Positions 24,758 to 33,713 are shown, counted from the first letter of the stretch. The stretch: DNA of 64,000 nucleotides from Baekduia alba (GCF_028416635.1 NZ_CP114013.1:1984001-2048000), one strand, 5' to 3'. The notes: generated by a model not told the origin, from the letters alone. Made by a program: numbers and translations.

Positions 24758-25554
24758 CCCGCCGCCTCCAGGCCGAAGATCGCCACGGCGCGACACCAGC
24801 CCGCGCTGGCGCCCTTGATCTTGACCGGGAAGCAGGCGACGTAGAACCCCCGCGCGGGCAGCTCGCCGAGGTTGGCCAGCTTCTCGATCTGGAAGTACTC
24901 GTGGTCGATGCCGACGCGGTGGGCCTCCCAGAGCAGCGACGCGTCGCCGGTTTCCTGGAAGTCGCGCGCCATGTAGGGGTTGCCGCGGTCCAGGCCGGGC
25001 GCGTCGGTGCCGATGACCTTGATCCCCTGGGCGATGAGCCACCGCGTGGCCTCGGCGCCCAGGCCGGGATAGTCGTCCCAGTAGTCCTTGGTGCCGAAGC
25101 GCTCGTCCTGGCCGAACCACAGGCAGACGACGTCGCCGGGCGCGAGCGGCGCGCCGGTGCGCTCCACCGCGGCCGCGAGCTCCTCGACCTCGATGCGGTC
25201 GCCGGGCGCGTGGCCGCGGAGGTCGAGGACGACGCCGGGCGCGAAGAAGTGCTCGAGCTCGAGCTGGTCGATCGTCCGCGCGGGCTTGCCCTCGCTCGTG
25301 GGGTAGTAGTGCCACGGCGCGTCGACGTGCGTCCCCGCATGTGCGGTCAGCTGCAGCTTCTCGGCGCCGATCGCGAAGCCGCCGGGCATGTCCTTCTCGG
25401 TCGCGCCGCCGAACATCATCCCGAACTCGGGCCGGGTCTCCTCGTGGCTCTGGTACTGGATCGAGGCGGCCAGGATCGCGCCCATCCCGCCGTTGAGCTC
25501 GCCCGGCAGCGGCTCCTGGATCGGGACGCTGAGGTCGACGAAGCGCAGGCTCAC
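24754..25554 (-). CDS. Cyclase-family (kynurenine formamidase-like) hydrolase
   Basis: 266 residues from GTG 25554. 'LQLTAHAGTHVDAPWHYYPT' contains the HxGTHxDxPxH metal-binding motif of the cyclase family (kynurenine formamidase, isatin hydrolase). 'FFAPGVVLDLRGHAPGD' and 'VIGTDAPGLDRGNPY' are further family landmarks. Members hydrolyse formamides, lactams or lactones using Mn or Zn. Start and end overlap both neighbours by four bases, so its dose is tied to the two FAH hydrolases around it; a lactone or formyl-type intermediate is plausible. Confidence 0.82.
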   Translation of the reverse strand: MSLRFVDLSVPIQEPLPGELNGGMGAILAASIQYQSHEETRPEFGMMFGGATEKDMPGGFAIGAEKLQLTAHAGTHVDAPWHYYPTSEGKPARTIDQLELEHFFAPGVVLDLRGHAPGDRIEVEELAAAVERTGAPLAPGDVVCLWFGQDERFGTKDYWDDYPGLGAEATRWLIAQGIKVIGTDAPGLDRGNPYMARDFQETGDASLLWEAHRVGIDHEYFQIEKLANLGELPARGFYVACFPVKIKGASAGWCRAVAIFGLEAAG

Positions 25555-26519
25555 GAGCGCGCCTCCGCCGTTGCGCTCGTGCGCGTGGTGCGCGCGGGCG
25601 GGAACTCCAGCGGCGCGACCGTCTGCGCGACCACGGTGTTGGTCAGCGTGCCGATCCCGTCCACCTCGAGCGTCACCACGTCGCCCGGTTGCAGCGGCGG
25701 CGGTTCGAGCGCCTGCGCGTGGCCCCACAGCTCGTAGAGGCAGCCGCCGCCGCAGGTGCCGCTGCCGATGACGTCGCCGGCGGCGACGCTCGCGCCCATC
25801 GACGCGAAGGCGACGAGCTCCTCGAAGCTCCACGCCATGCTCGCCAGCGTGTCGCCGCCGAGCTCGACGCCGTTGATGGTGGCCTTCATGGCCAGGTCGA
25901 GCCGGTCGCCGTCGCGGTAGGGCTCCAGCTCGTCGGGCGTGACGATCCACGGACCCAAGGTGTTGGCGAAGTCCTTGGCCTTGCAGAAGCCGAACGGCAG
26001 CCGCAGCTCGCGTGCGGCGAGGTCGCGCGAGGACCAGTCGTTCCAGATCGTGTAGCCGGCGATGTGGGCGCCGGCGTCGCCGGGCGCGATGTCGCGCCCC
26101 GCGCGGCCGATGATCGCCGCGACCTCCAGCTCGAGGTCGAGCTGGTCGGAGCCGGGCGGCGCCGCGACCTCGGCGCCCGGGCCGCTGACCTCCGTCGGGT
26201 TGGAGAAGTAGCAGAACGGCCGCTCGTACCAGATCGGGAACACCGCGGCGTCCGGCCCGCCGGTCACCTTGACCGCGCCGGCCACGTGCTGCTCGAACAC
26301 CGAGAAGTCGCGCATCGACGGAGGCTGGACCGGCGCCAGCAGCCGGACCTGGTCGAGCGCGAGCTCCGTCGTGGCGCGGGCACCGAGCCGCTCCCGGTCC
26401 GCCGGCTCGGCGCCCAGCAGGTCAAGGACCCCAACATCCTCCGGCAGCGGCCGCGCGGCGCCGTCGGCGACGATCGCCGCGCGGGCGACGCCATCGAGAT
26501 CGATGCGTGCGATGCGCAT
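25551..26519 (-). CDS. Fumarylacetoacetate hydrolase family protein (second)
   Basis: 322 residues from ATG 26519. 'PIWYERPFCYFSNPTEVSGP' opens the catalytic domain; the acidic metal ligands lie in 'DQLDLELEVAAIIGRAGRDI', followed by 'IAGYTIWNDWSSRDLA' and 'GDVIGSGTCGGGCLYELWG'. The last resembles the GTxGxGxxxE of eukaryotic-type FAH and homoprotocatechuate isomerase rather than the first paralog, so the two probably act on different intermediates. It is the first enzyme gene of the coupled operon and starts two bases after the binding-protein stop. Confidence 0.82.
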   Translation of the reverse strand: MRIARIDLDGVARAAIVADGAARPLPEDVGVLDLLGAEPADRERLGARATTELALDQVRLLAPVQPPSMRDFSVFEQHVAGAVKVTGGPDAAVFPIWYERPFCYFSNPTEVSGPGAEVAAPPGSDQLDLELEVAAIIGRAGRDIAPGDAGAHIAGYTIWNDWSSRDLAARELRLPFGFCKAKDFANTLGPWIVTPDELEPYRDGDRLDLAMKATINGVELGGDTLASMAWSFEELVAFASMGASVAAGDVIGSGTCGGGCLYELWGHAQALEPPPLQPGDVVTLEVDGIGTLTNTVVAQTVAPLEFPPARTTRTSATAEARS

Positions 26520-26521
26520 GG

Positions 26522-27805
26522 CTACTGCCCCTTGCTGGTCGTGGTGAAGAACGCGTCGAGGTCCTTCGCGGGAAGGAAGTCGTCGGGGTTGCCGGAGACC
26601 GTCCCGGGCGTCTGCAGCGTCCAGCTCTTGTCCGCCCAGTCGCCCAGGTTGGCGTCGGTGATGAGCGGCGTCTCGCCGACGATCGTGTTGAGCTTCACGC
26701 CCTCGCCGGCGAGCATCCGCCCGATGATCTCGGCCGTCGCGCGGCCGGCGGAGACGGGCGTCAGCGACGTCGACGACGCGTCGTAGGACGCGTCGTTGGC
26801 GCGCCAGTAGCCGAGGAAGCCCTTGTCCATGCCGATCTCCGCCGCCGGCGGCACCGCGCGACCGACCTGCTTGAACGCCTGGAGGGCGCCGGAGCTCTCG
26901 CCCGGCATCGCCGTGATGCCGTCGAGCTTCTGCGGGTGGGTGCTCAGCCACTTGAGGGTCTCGGACTTCGCCTGGGCCTCGGAGAAGGCGCCGAACACCT
27001 CGCCGGCGACCTTCATCTGGGGACAGCCGGCCAGCACGCGCTTCCACGCGGTGGCGACCTGGCTGTCGATCGAGGCGGTCGCCAGCGCGCGCACCAGCAC
27101 GACGTTGCCCTTGCCGCCCAGCACCTTGGTGAGGTACGAGGCCGTCTGGCCGGCGCCGAGGTAGTTGTTGCTGTCGACGTTGACCGCGCCGTCGACGGGC
27201 ACGGGGGACAGGAGGGTGACCGTCGGGATGCCCGCCGCCGCGGCCTTCTGCACGGGGCCGTCGAACGAGTCCGGCGACGGCGTCTCGAGCAGGATGATGT
27301 CCGGCTTGGTCTGGACGAGCGCGTTGTACTGCTGCAGCTGCTGGGCGATGTCCAGGTTGCTGCCCGTCGTGCGGACGTCGACCTGGCCGACGCCCTTGGT
27401 CGCCTTCAACTGCTGCTTGAGCTGGTCGACGGTCTGGACCTGGAAGTCGCTGACGAGCTGCCCCCAGGAGACCGCGACGCGGTAGGGCCCCGAGCCGTTG
27501 GGCTTCCACGTGGCCCAGCGGCTCTTGACGACCTTGACCGTCGAGCCCTGGTAGTCGGCGTAGCCGCCGAGCGCGTCCTGCTGGGCCTTGGGCAGCGCCG
27601 CGATCACGCCGTCCGGATCGGCCGGCGTCTTGGCGGCGAACGCTCCGCACCCTGACGCGGGCGGAGCGAAGTTGGCGGCGAACGCGGGCACCTTCGCGCC
27701 GGTCGCCCCAGATCCCCCGCCACTGCCGCCGCTGCTGCTCGCGCCGCAGCCGGCGGCCAAGGCCGCCGACGCCGCGAGCGTCACGGTCCAACCCAAGGCC
27801 CTCAT
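26522..27805 (-). CDS. ABC substrate-binding lipoprotein (ribose/autoinducer-2 type)
   Basis: 427 residues from ATG 27805 with GGAGGA upstream. Residues 1-19 are a lipoprotein signal ending in AAGC (lipobox), followed by a Ser/Gly linker. 'PYRVAVSWGQLVSDFQVQTV' and 'PDIILLETPSPDSFDGPVQK' then 'GIPTVTLLSPVPVDGAVNVD' give the periplasmic-binding-protein type-1 fold. It should deliver the catabolic substrate to the permeases and ATPase encoded at 29.1-32.5 kb on the same strand, from which it is separated by the TetR gene and a small secreted protein. It has its own promoter (27836-27865) and leads the degradative operon. Confidence 0.83.
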   Translation of the reverse strand: MRALGWTVTLAASAALAAGCGASSSGGSGGGSGATGAKVPAFAANFAPPASGCGAFAAKTPADPDGVIAALPKAQQDALGGYADYQGSTVKVVKSRWATWKPNGSGPYRVAVSWGQLVSDFQVQTVDQLKQQLKATKGVGQVDVRTTGSNLDIAQQLQQYNALVQTKPDIILLETPSPDSFDGPVQKAAAAGIPTVTLLSPVPVDGAVNVDSNNYLGAGQTASYLTKVLGGKGNVVLVRALATASIDSQVATAWKRVLAGCPQMKVAGEVFGAFSEAQAKSETLKWLSTHPQKLDGITAMPGESSGALQAFKQVGRAVPPAAEIGMDKGFLGYWRANDASYDASSTSLTPVSAGRATAEIIGRMLAGEGVKLNTIVGETPLITDANLGDWADKSWTLQTPGTVSGNPDDFLPAKDLDAFFTTTSKGQ

Positions 27806-27835
27806 CGCTCTCCTCCAGCTTCGTTGCGTCGGCCG

Positions 27836-27865
27836 AGCGTAGATCGCCACAGAACCCGAAGTCAA
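27836..27865 (-). promoter_or_regulatory. Putative promoter of binding protein and catabolic operon
   Basis: On the minus strand TTGACT (27860-27865), an 18-base spacer and TACGCT (27836-27841) stand about 30 bases before the ATG at 27805. The divergent TetR start is 55 bases to the right, so a repressor bound here could control both. Confidence 0.5.
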
Positions 27866-27919
27866 GTTCGCGTTCGTATTTTTCCCGAAGTGTCGTTCGG
27901 CTTCGGTACTCTCGGGCTC

Positions 27920-28645
27920 ATGGCACGGCCCGCCCAAGGCGCTTTCACCGACAGCGCGCTTCGTCCCCCGCAGCAGAATCGCAGCCGCGCGTCGCTCGAC
28001 CGGGTGCTTCAAGCGGGGCAGGAGCTGTTGGTGGAGAAGGGTTTTGACGGCTTCACCGTCCAGGAGGTGAGCAAGCGCGCCAAGGTGTCGATCGGCTCGA
28101 TCTACGCCCGCGCTCCGAACAAGGACGCGCTCGTCTTCGCCGTCTATGACTACGCGGTCTCAGAGCTTCGCGACGAGCGCCAGGCCTTCGACGACCCCAC
28201 GCGCTGGGAGGGCCTGAGCTTCGACGAGCTCGTGCGCGCCGCCGTGCGCGAGACCGCCGAGACGATGTTCCGCCACGAGGCCGTGCTTCGGGTCATCATG
28301 ACCCGCGCCGCGATCGACGGTGGGGTGCGGGAGCGTGGCGCCGCGCAGATCTACGACGTCGCACGGCAGTGGGAGGAGCTCATCCTGACCCGGCGCGACG
28401 AGATCGCCCACGCCGATCCCGCGCTCGCGGTCGAGATCGCGTTCCGCATGTTCTACGCCGCGCTCGTCCGGCGGATCTCGTTCGGTCCCGACTTCGGCAC
28501 CTACACGCAGATCGACGGCGACGAGACGCTCATCGAGGAGATGGGGGCCGCCGCCACGGCCTACCTGACCGCGCCGAGCGCTGCCGCGTCCAAGCCCAAG
28601 CCCGCGGCGCGCAAGCCGGCGCGACGTCGCGCCAAGGCCGCGTAG
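27920..28645 (+). CDS. TetR-family regulator
   Basis: 241 residues from ATG 27920. The N-terminal HTH reads 'LLVEKGFDGFTVQEVSKRAK' followed by 'VSIGSIYARAPNKDALV', a standard TetR layout with recognition helix V-S-I-G-S-I-Y. The ligand domain is helical. The last 20 residues are a Lys/Ala/Arg tail (KPAARKPARRRAKAA), which may add nonspecific DNA affinity. It is divergent from the binding-protein gene and lies between the two halves of the import/catabolic cluster, so it is the best candidate for the local repressor responding to substrate or a CoA/aromatic intermediate. Confidence 0.82.
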   Translation: MARPAQGAFTDSALRPPQQNRSRASLDRVLQAGQELLVEKGFDGFTVQEVSKRAKVSIGSIYARAPNKDALVFAVYDYAVSELRDERQAFDDPTRWEGLSFDELVRAAVRETAETMFRHEAVLRVIMTRAAIDGGVRERGAAQIYDVARQWEELILTRRDEIAHADPALAVEIAFRMFYAALVRRISFGPDFGTYTQIDGDETLIEEMGAAATAYLTAPSAAASKPKPAARKPARRRAKAA

Positions 28646-28667
28646 CCCCGCCCGCGCGACGCGGTGA

Positions 28668-28696
28668 TCCTGCGGCCGCCGGCGACGGCCGCAGGA
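28668..28696. terminator. Bidirectional terminator hairpin
   Basis: An 11-bp perfect stem TCCTGCGGCCG/CGGCCGCAGGA with a 7-base loop lies between the convergent TetR gene and the secreted-protein gene. No U tract, but the stem is very stable and placement is ideal. Confidence 0.7.
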
Positions 28697-28707
28697 CCGA
28701 GCGAGCA

Positions 28708-29100
28708 TCAGACCTTGATGCTGCCCTTGTAGGTGAACTTGGCCGTCGAGAGCTTGCCGGCGAAGGTGCCCTTGCCGCTTGCGCCCTTGAACTTGCCCGT
28801 GCCGCCGGTGACCTTCCACGTGCCCTTGGCGTCGTTGGCCGCGCCGGTGGTGCCGTGGCCGATGAGCCTGAACGTCCCGCCCTTGCACTTCCAGACCTGC
28901 TGGGTGTCGGGGATGACGAGCTTGCCCGTCATGGTGCACTTGCCGAGCACCGGGTCGGTGATGTTGGCCGAGAGCTTGACGCCGACCTGCTTGCCGACGG
29001 TCTTGGCGTTGATCTTGTAGGTCTTGGCCTCGGCGACGCCGGCCAGCGCGAGGCTGCCGACGGCGGCCAGGACGATGGTGCTGCGGATCCTGCGAGTCAT
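28708..29100 (-). CDS. Small secreted beta-rich protein
   Basis: 130 residues from ATG 29100. A Sec signal peptide covers residues 1-25 (STIVLAAVGSLALAGVAEA, AxA site). The mature part is short strands rich in G/K/T: 'KCTMTGKLVIPDTQQVWKCK', 'GGTFRLIGHGTTGAAND', 'GTGKFKGASGKGTFAGKLS'. Two Cys could form a disulfide. Such 'GTGKFKGASG' proteins are frequent in Thermoleophilia and have an allene-oxide-cyclase-like beta-barrel look; no function is known to me. It follows the ABC operon on the same strand after 34 bases and could be co-transcribed. Confidence 0.7.
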   Translation of the reverse strand: MTRRIRSTIVLAAVGSLALAGVAEAKTYKINAKTVGKQVGVKLSANITDPVLGKCTMTGKLVIPDTQQVWKCKGGTFRLIGHGTTGAANDAKGTWKVTGGTGKFKGASGKGTFAGKLSTAKFTYKGSIKV

Positions 29101-29134
29101 GGGGCTCCTCCTGTAAGGGACATGCGTGTGCGCT

Positions 29135-30097
29135 TCAGACGCGGTCCTGCAGTCGCCGGTCGCGGCCGTAGCCCGCGACGACGAGGAGGATCAGCACGCC
29201 GAAGATGATCTGCTGGTCGGCGGGCTGGAGGCCGCGGCCGACGAGCACGGTGGTGAGGACGGTGAGGATCAGCGCGCCCACCACCGTGTGGGTGTAGTCG
29301 CCGCGGGCGCCCATGAAGGTCGTCCCGCCGACGATCACGGCGGTCAGCGCGCTGAAGAGGTAGGGATCGCCGAGCGTCTGGTCGGCGCCGGCGAAGCCCG
29401 CCAGCAGCGCGCCGACCAGCGCCGAGCACACGGCGCTGATGGAGAACACGCCGATCCAGACGTTCTTGGTGTCGATGCGCGCCAGGGCGGCCGCGCGCGG
29501 GTTCGCGCCCGTGGCGAAGAACCGCCGGCCGGCGACCGTGCGGTGCAGCACGACCGCGACGACGATCGCGAGGACGCCCCAGATCACCACGACGGCCGGG
29601 ACGGCGAGCCCGAACGTCGTGCCCGAGGCCGACGTGAGGTCGGTCAGGAACGGCGGGGCCTGGCCGTTGAGCTTGCCCTGGGTCCACGCGACGGTCGCGC
29701 CGGCCGCCATCGAGCCGATGCCCAGCGACACGACCAGCGGTTGGATGCGCCAGTGGTGGCAGATCCACCCGGTGAGGGCGCCGAGGACGGCGGCGATCGC
29801 CACGACCACGGCGATCGCGCCGACGGCCGAGACGTGCTCGGTGCCGTAGAGCTGGCTGGTGAGGATCGCGCCCATCACGATGTGGCCGGGCACGGAGAGG
29901 TCGAGACCCCCAAGGATCAGGACGAGCGTCTGGCCCAGCGCGGCCAGGCCGAGCAGCGAGGCCAGCACGAGCATCGACGTCAGCGAGGTCTGGGCGCTGA
30001 AGCCGGCGATGGTCGCCGAGCCGTAGATGAACAGCGCGACGAGGGCGACGAGCTGGAGGACCGGCGCGCGGCGCTGCAGCGAGATGATGGTGGTCAT
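29135..30097 (-). CDS. ABC transporter permease (ribose/RbsC type)
   Basis: 320 residues from ATG 30097, overlapping the upstream permease stop (ATGA). About nine hydrophobic helices are seen, including 'MLVLASLLGLAALGQTLVLI' followed by 'LGGLDLSVPGHIVMGA', the GGxDLS signature of BPD_transp_2 permeases. 'GRRFFATGANPRAAALARID' is the conserved loop contacting the ATPase. It pairs with the next gene to form a heterodimeric membrane pore in the cytoplasmic membrane. Confidence 0.85.
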   Translation of the reverse strand: MTTIISLQRRAPVLQLVALVALFIYGSATIAGFSAQTSLTSMLVLASLLGLAALGQTLVLILGGLDLSVPGHIVMGAILTSQLYGTEHVSAVGAIAVVVAIAAVLGALTGWICHHWRIQPLVVSLGIGSMAAGATVAWTQGKLNGQAPPFLTDLTSASGTTFGLAVPAVVVIWGVLAIVVAVVLHRTVAGRRFFATGANPRAAALARIDTKNVWIGVFSISAVCSALVGALLAGFAGADQTLGDPYLFSALTAVIVGGTTFMGARGDYTHTVVGALILTVLTTVLVGRGLQPADQQIIFGVLILLVVAGYGRDRRLQDRV

Positions 30098-31053
30098 GCC
30101 TGAGCGCTCCGGGGCTTGAGGGTGAGCATCTGCGCGCCGATGACCACGCCGGTGACCAGCAGCGCGCCGTAGACGAAGGTCAGCCAGGACGACGAGACGC
30201 CGACCGCGCCGAGGAGCGTCTGCATGAGGTAGATGCAGCAGGCGCCCAGCAGCGACGGGATCAGCCCTCCGCGCCCGCCGCCCAGCTGCGTGCCGCCGAG
30301 GGCGACGGCCGCGAGCGCGATCAGCGTGTACTGCGAGTAGCCGGTCGCCTGCGTCGACTGGACGAGCGCGGTCAGCGCGACGCCGGCCACCGCGGCGAAG
30401 CAGCCGCCGAGGGCGTAGGCCGCGATGCGCGTCCGGGTGACGTCGATGCCGGCGGAGAAGGCGGTCGCGTCGTTGCCGCCCACGGCGTAGAGGTTGCGGT
30501 GGAAGGCGGTCCGCGACAGCGCGAACCAGATCGCGAGCGGGATCGCCAGCAGGATGAGCGCGCCGGGGATCGGGCCGACCTTGTCGGCGAAGTCCGCGGT
30601 CCAGTTGGCGGCCGGGGTGGAGGCGTTGGAGGGCGCGATCTTCGCGATGACGCCGGCCAGCACGAAGAACGTGCACAACGTCGCGATCACCGGCTGGTAG
30701 CGCAGCAGGGTGACGAGCGCGCCGTTGAGCGCGCCGATCGCCAGCCCCATCACCATCAACAACGGCAGGTCGACCCACACGCTGCCGGGCAGCAGCCACT
30801 CGACCAGCACGACGTTGGCGAGCACCGCGATCGGCCCGACCGAGATGTCGAGCCCGCCGCCGCCGGAGACGATGGCCGGGGTGGAGGCCATGGCGACGAT
30901 CGCGAACGGCACGAGCGTCGCCAGCTCGGTGGGCCAGTTGCCGGGCTTGCCGAAGCTCGGCTCGGCGAGGATGTTGGCGACCAGCAGGACGAGGGCCAGC
31001 GCGGCCGCGAAGACGAACGGGCGCGTGCGCAGCAGCTCACGGAGATCAGGCAT
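30094..31053 (-). CDS. ABC transporter permease (ribose/RbsC type)
   Basis: 319 residues from ATG 31053. Same family as its neighbour: 'IVSGGGGLDISVGPIAVLAN' is the conserved GG-LDIS segment and 'LYAVGGNDATAFSAGIDVTR' the ATPase-facing loop. About eight to ten membrane helices. It overlaps the ATPase gene by eight bases. Two different permease genes rather than one implies a heterodimer, as in autoinducer-2 and some sugar importers. Confidence 0.85.
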   Translation of the reverse strand: MPDLRELLRTRPFVFAAALALVLLVANILAEPSFGKPGNWPTELATLVPFAIVAMASTPAIVSGGGGLDISVGPIAVLANVVLVEWLLPGSVWVDLPLLMVMGLAIGALNGALVTLLRYQPVIATLCTFFVLAGVIAKIAPSNASTPAANWTADFADKVGPIPGALILLAIPLAIWFALSRTAFHRNLYAVGGNDATAFSAGIDVTRTRIAAYALGGCFAAVAGVALTALVQSTQATGYSQYTLIALAAVALGGTQLGGGRGGLIPSLLGACCIYLMQTLLGAVGVSSSWLTFVYGALLVTGVVIGAQMLTLKPRSAQA

Positions 31054-32512
31054 CGGCGGCCTCGCCGAAGAACGCGGCGACGAGCGCCTGGCGGTTGAGG
31101 GCGTCGCGCGGCAGCTCGGCCGCGACCTGGCCTTCTCGGAAGACGACGACGCGATCCATCAGCTCGACGTGCTCGTCGACCTCGGTGGAGAGCATCACGA
31201 TCGCCATGCCGTCGGCGGCGAGGTCCAGCAGGAGGGCGTAGAGGTCGCGCTTGGCGTTGATGTCCACGCCGCGCGTGGGGTCGTTGAGCAGCAGCACCTC
31301 GGGCTCGGTCGCCAGCCAGCGGGCCATGACGACCTTCTGCTGGTTGCCGCCCGAGAGCGTGGTGATCGCATCCTCGGGGTCGCCGAGCTTGATCCGCAGC
31401 CGGTCGACGTACTCGCCCAGGCGCGCGCGCGTGCGCGCGGGAGAGAGCAGTCCGCGGCGCGCGTCGCGGCCGAGGGTGACGATGCCGAAGTTCTCGCGGA
31501 TGGACTTGGACTCGAAGATCGACTCGGCGCGGCGCTCCCGCGGGACGTAGGCGGCCCGCGCCCCGGCGCTCGTCGCGAGCGCGCGCAGGAACGCGTCCTG
31601 GCCGTGGCCTTCGAGGCCGGCCAACCCGACGAGCTCTCCGGCCCGGAGCGTGAAGCCCTCGACCTCCAGGACCACGTCGCCCGGCGCGGTGTGCGCGCGC
31701 TCGGCCGCGCCGGCGGCCAGGTGGTCGGCGCCGGTCATGAGCCGCACGAGCTCGGCGGCCGTGGCCTCGTGGCGCGCCAGCGTGGCGACGGTGTCGCCGG
31801 AGCGCATCACGGTGCAGCGGTCGCCGATGTCGGCGATCTCGTCCATGCGATGGGAGATGAAGATCACCGACGTCCCGGCCGCGGTGCTCTCGCGCAGCAG
31901 GGCGAAGAGGCGGTTGCGCGTCTCGATGTCCAGCGCTGAGGTCGCCTCGTCGAGGATCAGGACGCGCGGCTCGCGGACCAGCGCACGCGCCAGGCAGCAG
32001 GCCTGCCGCTCGCTGAGGGTGAGGTGCTCGACCGGGCGGTCGAGATCGGGCGCGGTGCCGAGCAGCCGCTCGAGGATCGTGGCGGCGCGCGCACGCTTCT
32101 CCTCGAGCGCCACCGCGGTGCGCAGAACCCCGTCGACGCCCATCCACACGTTCTCGAGCACCGACCGCGGCTCGACGACGAGCACCTCCTGGAAGACCGT
32201 GGCGATGCCGGCGCGCGCCGCCTGCGCCGGCGAGGTGAGCTTCGTCGCGTCGGTGCCGGGGAGGTCGAGCTGCCCGCTGTCGGGGCGGTGGATCCCGGAG
32301 AGGATCTTCACCAGCGTCGACTTGCCCGAGCCGTTCTCGCCGACGATGCAGTGCACCTCGCCGGCGCGCAGCTCGAACGAGCACGCGCGCAGCGCCTTCG
32401 TGGGCCCGAAGGCCTTGGCCAGGTTGTCGGCTCGCAGCGCGACGGGGCGTTCGGTTCCTGGACCGAGCGCGGGATCCGTCTCGCCGGCCGGGCGCACACC
32501 GCTCACCAGCAT
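31046..32512 (-). CDS. ABC transporter ATP-binding protein, tandem NBD (RbsA/MglA type)
   Basis: 488 residues from ATG 32512 behind GAGGAG. The first domain has Walker A GENGSGKST, a degenerate signature 'HLTLSERQACCLARAL' and Walker B 'VLILDEATSALD'. The second lacks a true Walker A ('GLAGLEGHGQDAFLR') but has the canonical signature LSGGNQQK and 'VLLLNDPTRGVDINAK'. This asymmetry is normal for MglA/RbsA-type importers. It energises uptake through the two permeases. A promoter with the CGAATTAGAACG element precedes it. Confidence 0.87.
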   Translation of the reverse strand: MLVSGVRPAGETDPALGPGTERPVALRADNLAKAFGPTKALRACSFELRAGEVHCIVGENGSGKSTLVKILSGIHRPDSGQLDLPGTDATKLTSPAQAARAGIATVFQEVLVVEPRSVLENVWMGVDGVLRTAVALEEKRARAATILERLLGTAPDLDRPVEHLTLSERQACCLARALVREPRVLILDEATSALDIETRNRLFALLRESTAAGTSVIFISHRMDEIADIGDRCTVMRSGDTVATLARHEATAAELVRLMTGADHLAAGAAERAHTAPGDVVLEVEGFTLRAGELVGLAGLEGHGQDAFLRALATSAGARAAYVPRERRAESIFESKSIRENFGIVTLGRDARRGLLSPARTRARLGEYVDRLRIKLGDPEDAITTLSGGNQQKVVMARWLATEPEVLLLNDPTRGVDINAKRDLYALLLDLAADGMAIVMLSTEVDEHVELMDRVVVFREGQVAAELPRDALNRQALVAAFFGEAADA

Positions 32513-32555
32513 CAGCTCTCCTCTCTCAAGAACCGCCGCGGTGGACCCGAAGGCG

Positions 32556-32600
32556 CGTTCTAATTCGGCATGTGTACCGGAGTCGCGACGGCGAAGTCAA
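32556..32600 (-). promoter_or_regulatory. ABC operon promoter with ATTAGAACG operator
   Basis: Minus strand: TTGACT (32595-32600), an 18-base spacer, TACACA (32571-32576), then CCGAATTAGAACG (32556-32568) where transcription would start. The plus-strand promoter at 32628 has the same geometry and the same element right after its -10, so one repressor probably controls both directions. Confidence 0.6.
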
Positions 32601-32627
32601 GCCAAACCCGAATCATCGTTCTAGCTC

Positions 32628-32669
32628 TTGACAGGGGCAGCGCGTTCGGCCTAGTCTCGAATTAGAACG
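32628..32669 (+). promoter_or_regulatory. Dioxygenase operon promoter with CGAATTAGAACG operator
   Basis: TTGACA (32628-32633), an 18-base spacer and TAGTCT (32652-32657) form a strong sigma-70-type promoter; CGAATTAGAACG (32658-32669) follows at once. AGGAGG lies just before the ATG at 32703. A partial CGTTCTAG at 32618 could be a third contact. Confidence 0.65.
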
Positions 32670-32702
32670 ACGGTTCGCGTTACTTCAGGAGGAGAGACCT
32701 AG

Positions 32703-33713
32703 ATGTCCGAAGTGCTGCTGTCCCAGCTCGCCTATGCCGAGCTCATCAGCCCCAAGCCCGAGGCGACCGTGAAGTGGATGGTCGACGTCCTCGGGCTCGA
32801 GGTGGCCCAGCGTGAGGGCCAGTCGGTGTACCTCCGCGGCTGGGCGGAATGGCTGCACTCGAGCCTGATCGTCACCGAGGGTCCTGAGACGGCGCTCGGG
32901 AGCATCGGGTGGCGCGCCTACGGACCCGGCGACCCGGAGGTCCTCGCCGAGCGCGTCGAGGCTTCCGGCGCGGGGGTCGGCTGGGTCGCGGAGCGCCCGG
33001 GGCGCGGCGCCGCCTACCAGTACCGCGCGCCGTACGGCCAGCACCTGCACGAGGTCTTCTGGGAGGTCGAGCGCTACGAGGCCCCGCCGGAGAAGGTCGA
33101 CCACGGCTTGCTCAACCGCCCGCAGAAGAACCCCGGCCGCGGCGCCCAGGCGCGCTACATCGACCACGTGACGATCGCGTCGCCCAAGATGGTCGAGGAC
33201 ATCGAGTTCTACAAGACGCTCGGCCAGCGCCACACGGCGATCATGCACGTCGAGCCCGGCTTCAACGTCTTCGCGACGATGACGTGCAACGGCATCCGGC
33301 CGACGCACGACCTCGGCATGGTGCCGGACTTCTCCGGCGCGACCGGCCGCGTCAACCACATCGCCTTCCGCGTCGACCAGCGCTCCGACGTCGAGCGCGC
33401 CGCCGAGGCGTTCCTCGCCGCCGACACGCCGATCGAGTTCGGTCCCGGCATCCACGGCATCGACGAGATCACCTACCTGTACGTGCGCGAGCCGGGTGGC
33501 ATGCGCATCGAGATCAACGCCGGCGGCTGGGTCAACGCCGAGCCCGACTTCGAGCGCAAGGACTGGCACGTCAGGCAGGGCGGCACGACGGTGTGGCAGA
33601 ACCTCGAGATGCCGCAGTCGATGATGGAGTGCTGGCCGGAGGTCCACGGCGAGCAGGCCGAAGTCGGCCGCGAGGGCTTCGAGTCGACCGACCTGTTCGT
33701 CCCGGGCAGCTAG
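32703..33713 (+). CDS. Extradiol (catechol 2,3-type) ring-cleavage dioxygenase
   Basis: 336 residues, two VOC domains. The metal triad sits in the second: His155 in 'YIDHVTIAS', His219 in 'RVNHIAFRV' and Glu270 in 'MRIEINAGG', the Fe(II) 2-His-1-Glu site of type I extradiol dioxygenases. 'YLYVREPGGMRIEI' is the family fingerprint with the proton-shuttling Tyr. Size and the C-terminal extension (FERKDWHVRQGGTTVW) resemble catechol 2,3-dioxygenase relatives. It opens a catecholic ring next to a hydroxyl. First gene of the plus-strand catabolic operon and the strongest evidence that the cluster degrades an aromatic compound. Confidence 0.88.
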   Translation: MSEVLLSQLAYAELISPKPEATVKWMVDVLGLEVAQREGQSVYLRGWAEWLHSSLIVTEGPETALGSIGWRAYGPGDPEVLAERVEASGAGVGWVAERPGRGAAYQYRAPYGQHLHEVFWEVERYEAPPEKVDHGLLNRPQKNPGRGAQARYIDHVTIASPKMVEDIEFYKTLGQRHTAIMHVEPGFNVFATMTCNGIRPTHDLGMVPDFSGATGRVNHIAFRVDQRSDVERAAEAFLAADTPIEFGPGIHGIDEITYLYVREPGGMRIEINAGGWVNAEPDFERKDWHVRQGGTTVWQNLEMPQSMMECWPEVHGEQAEVGREGFESTDLFVPGS

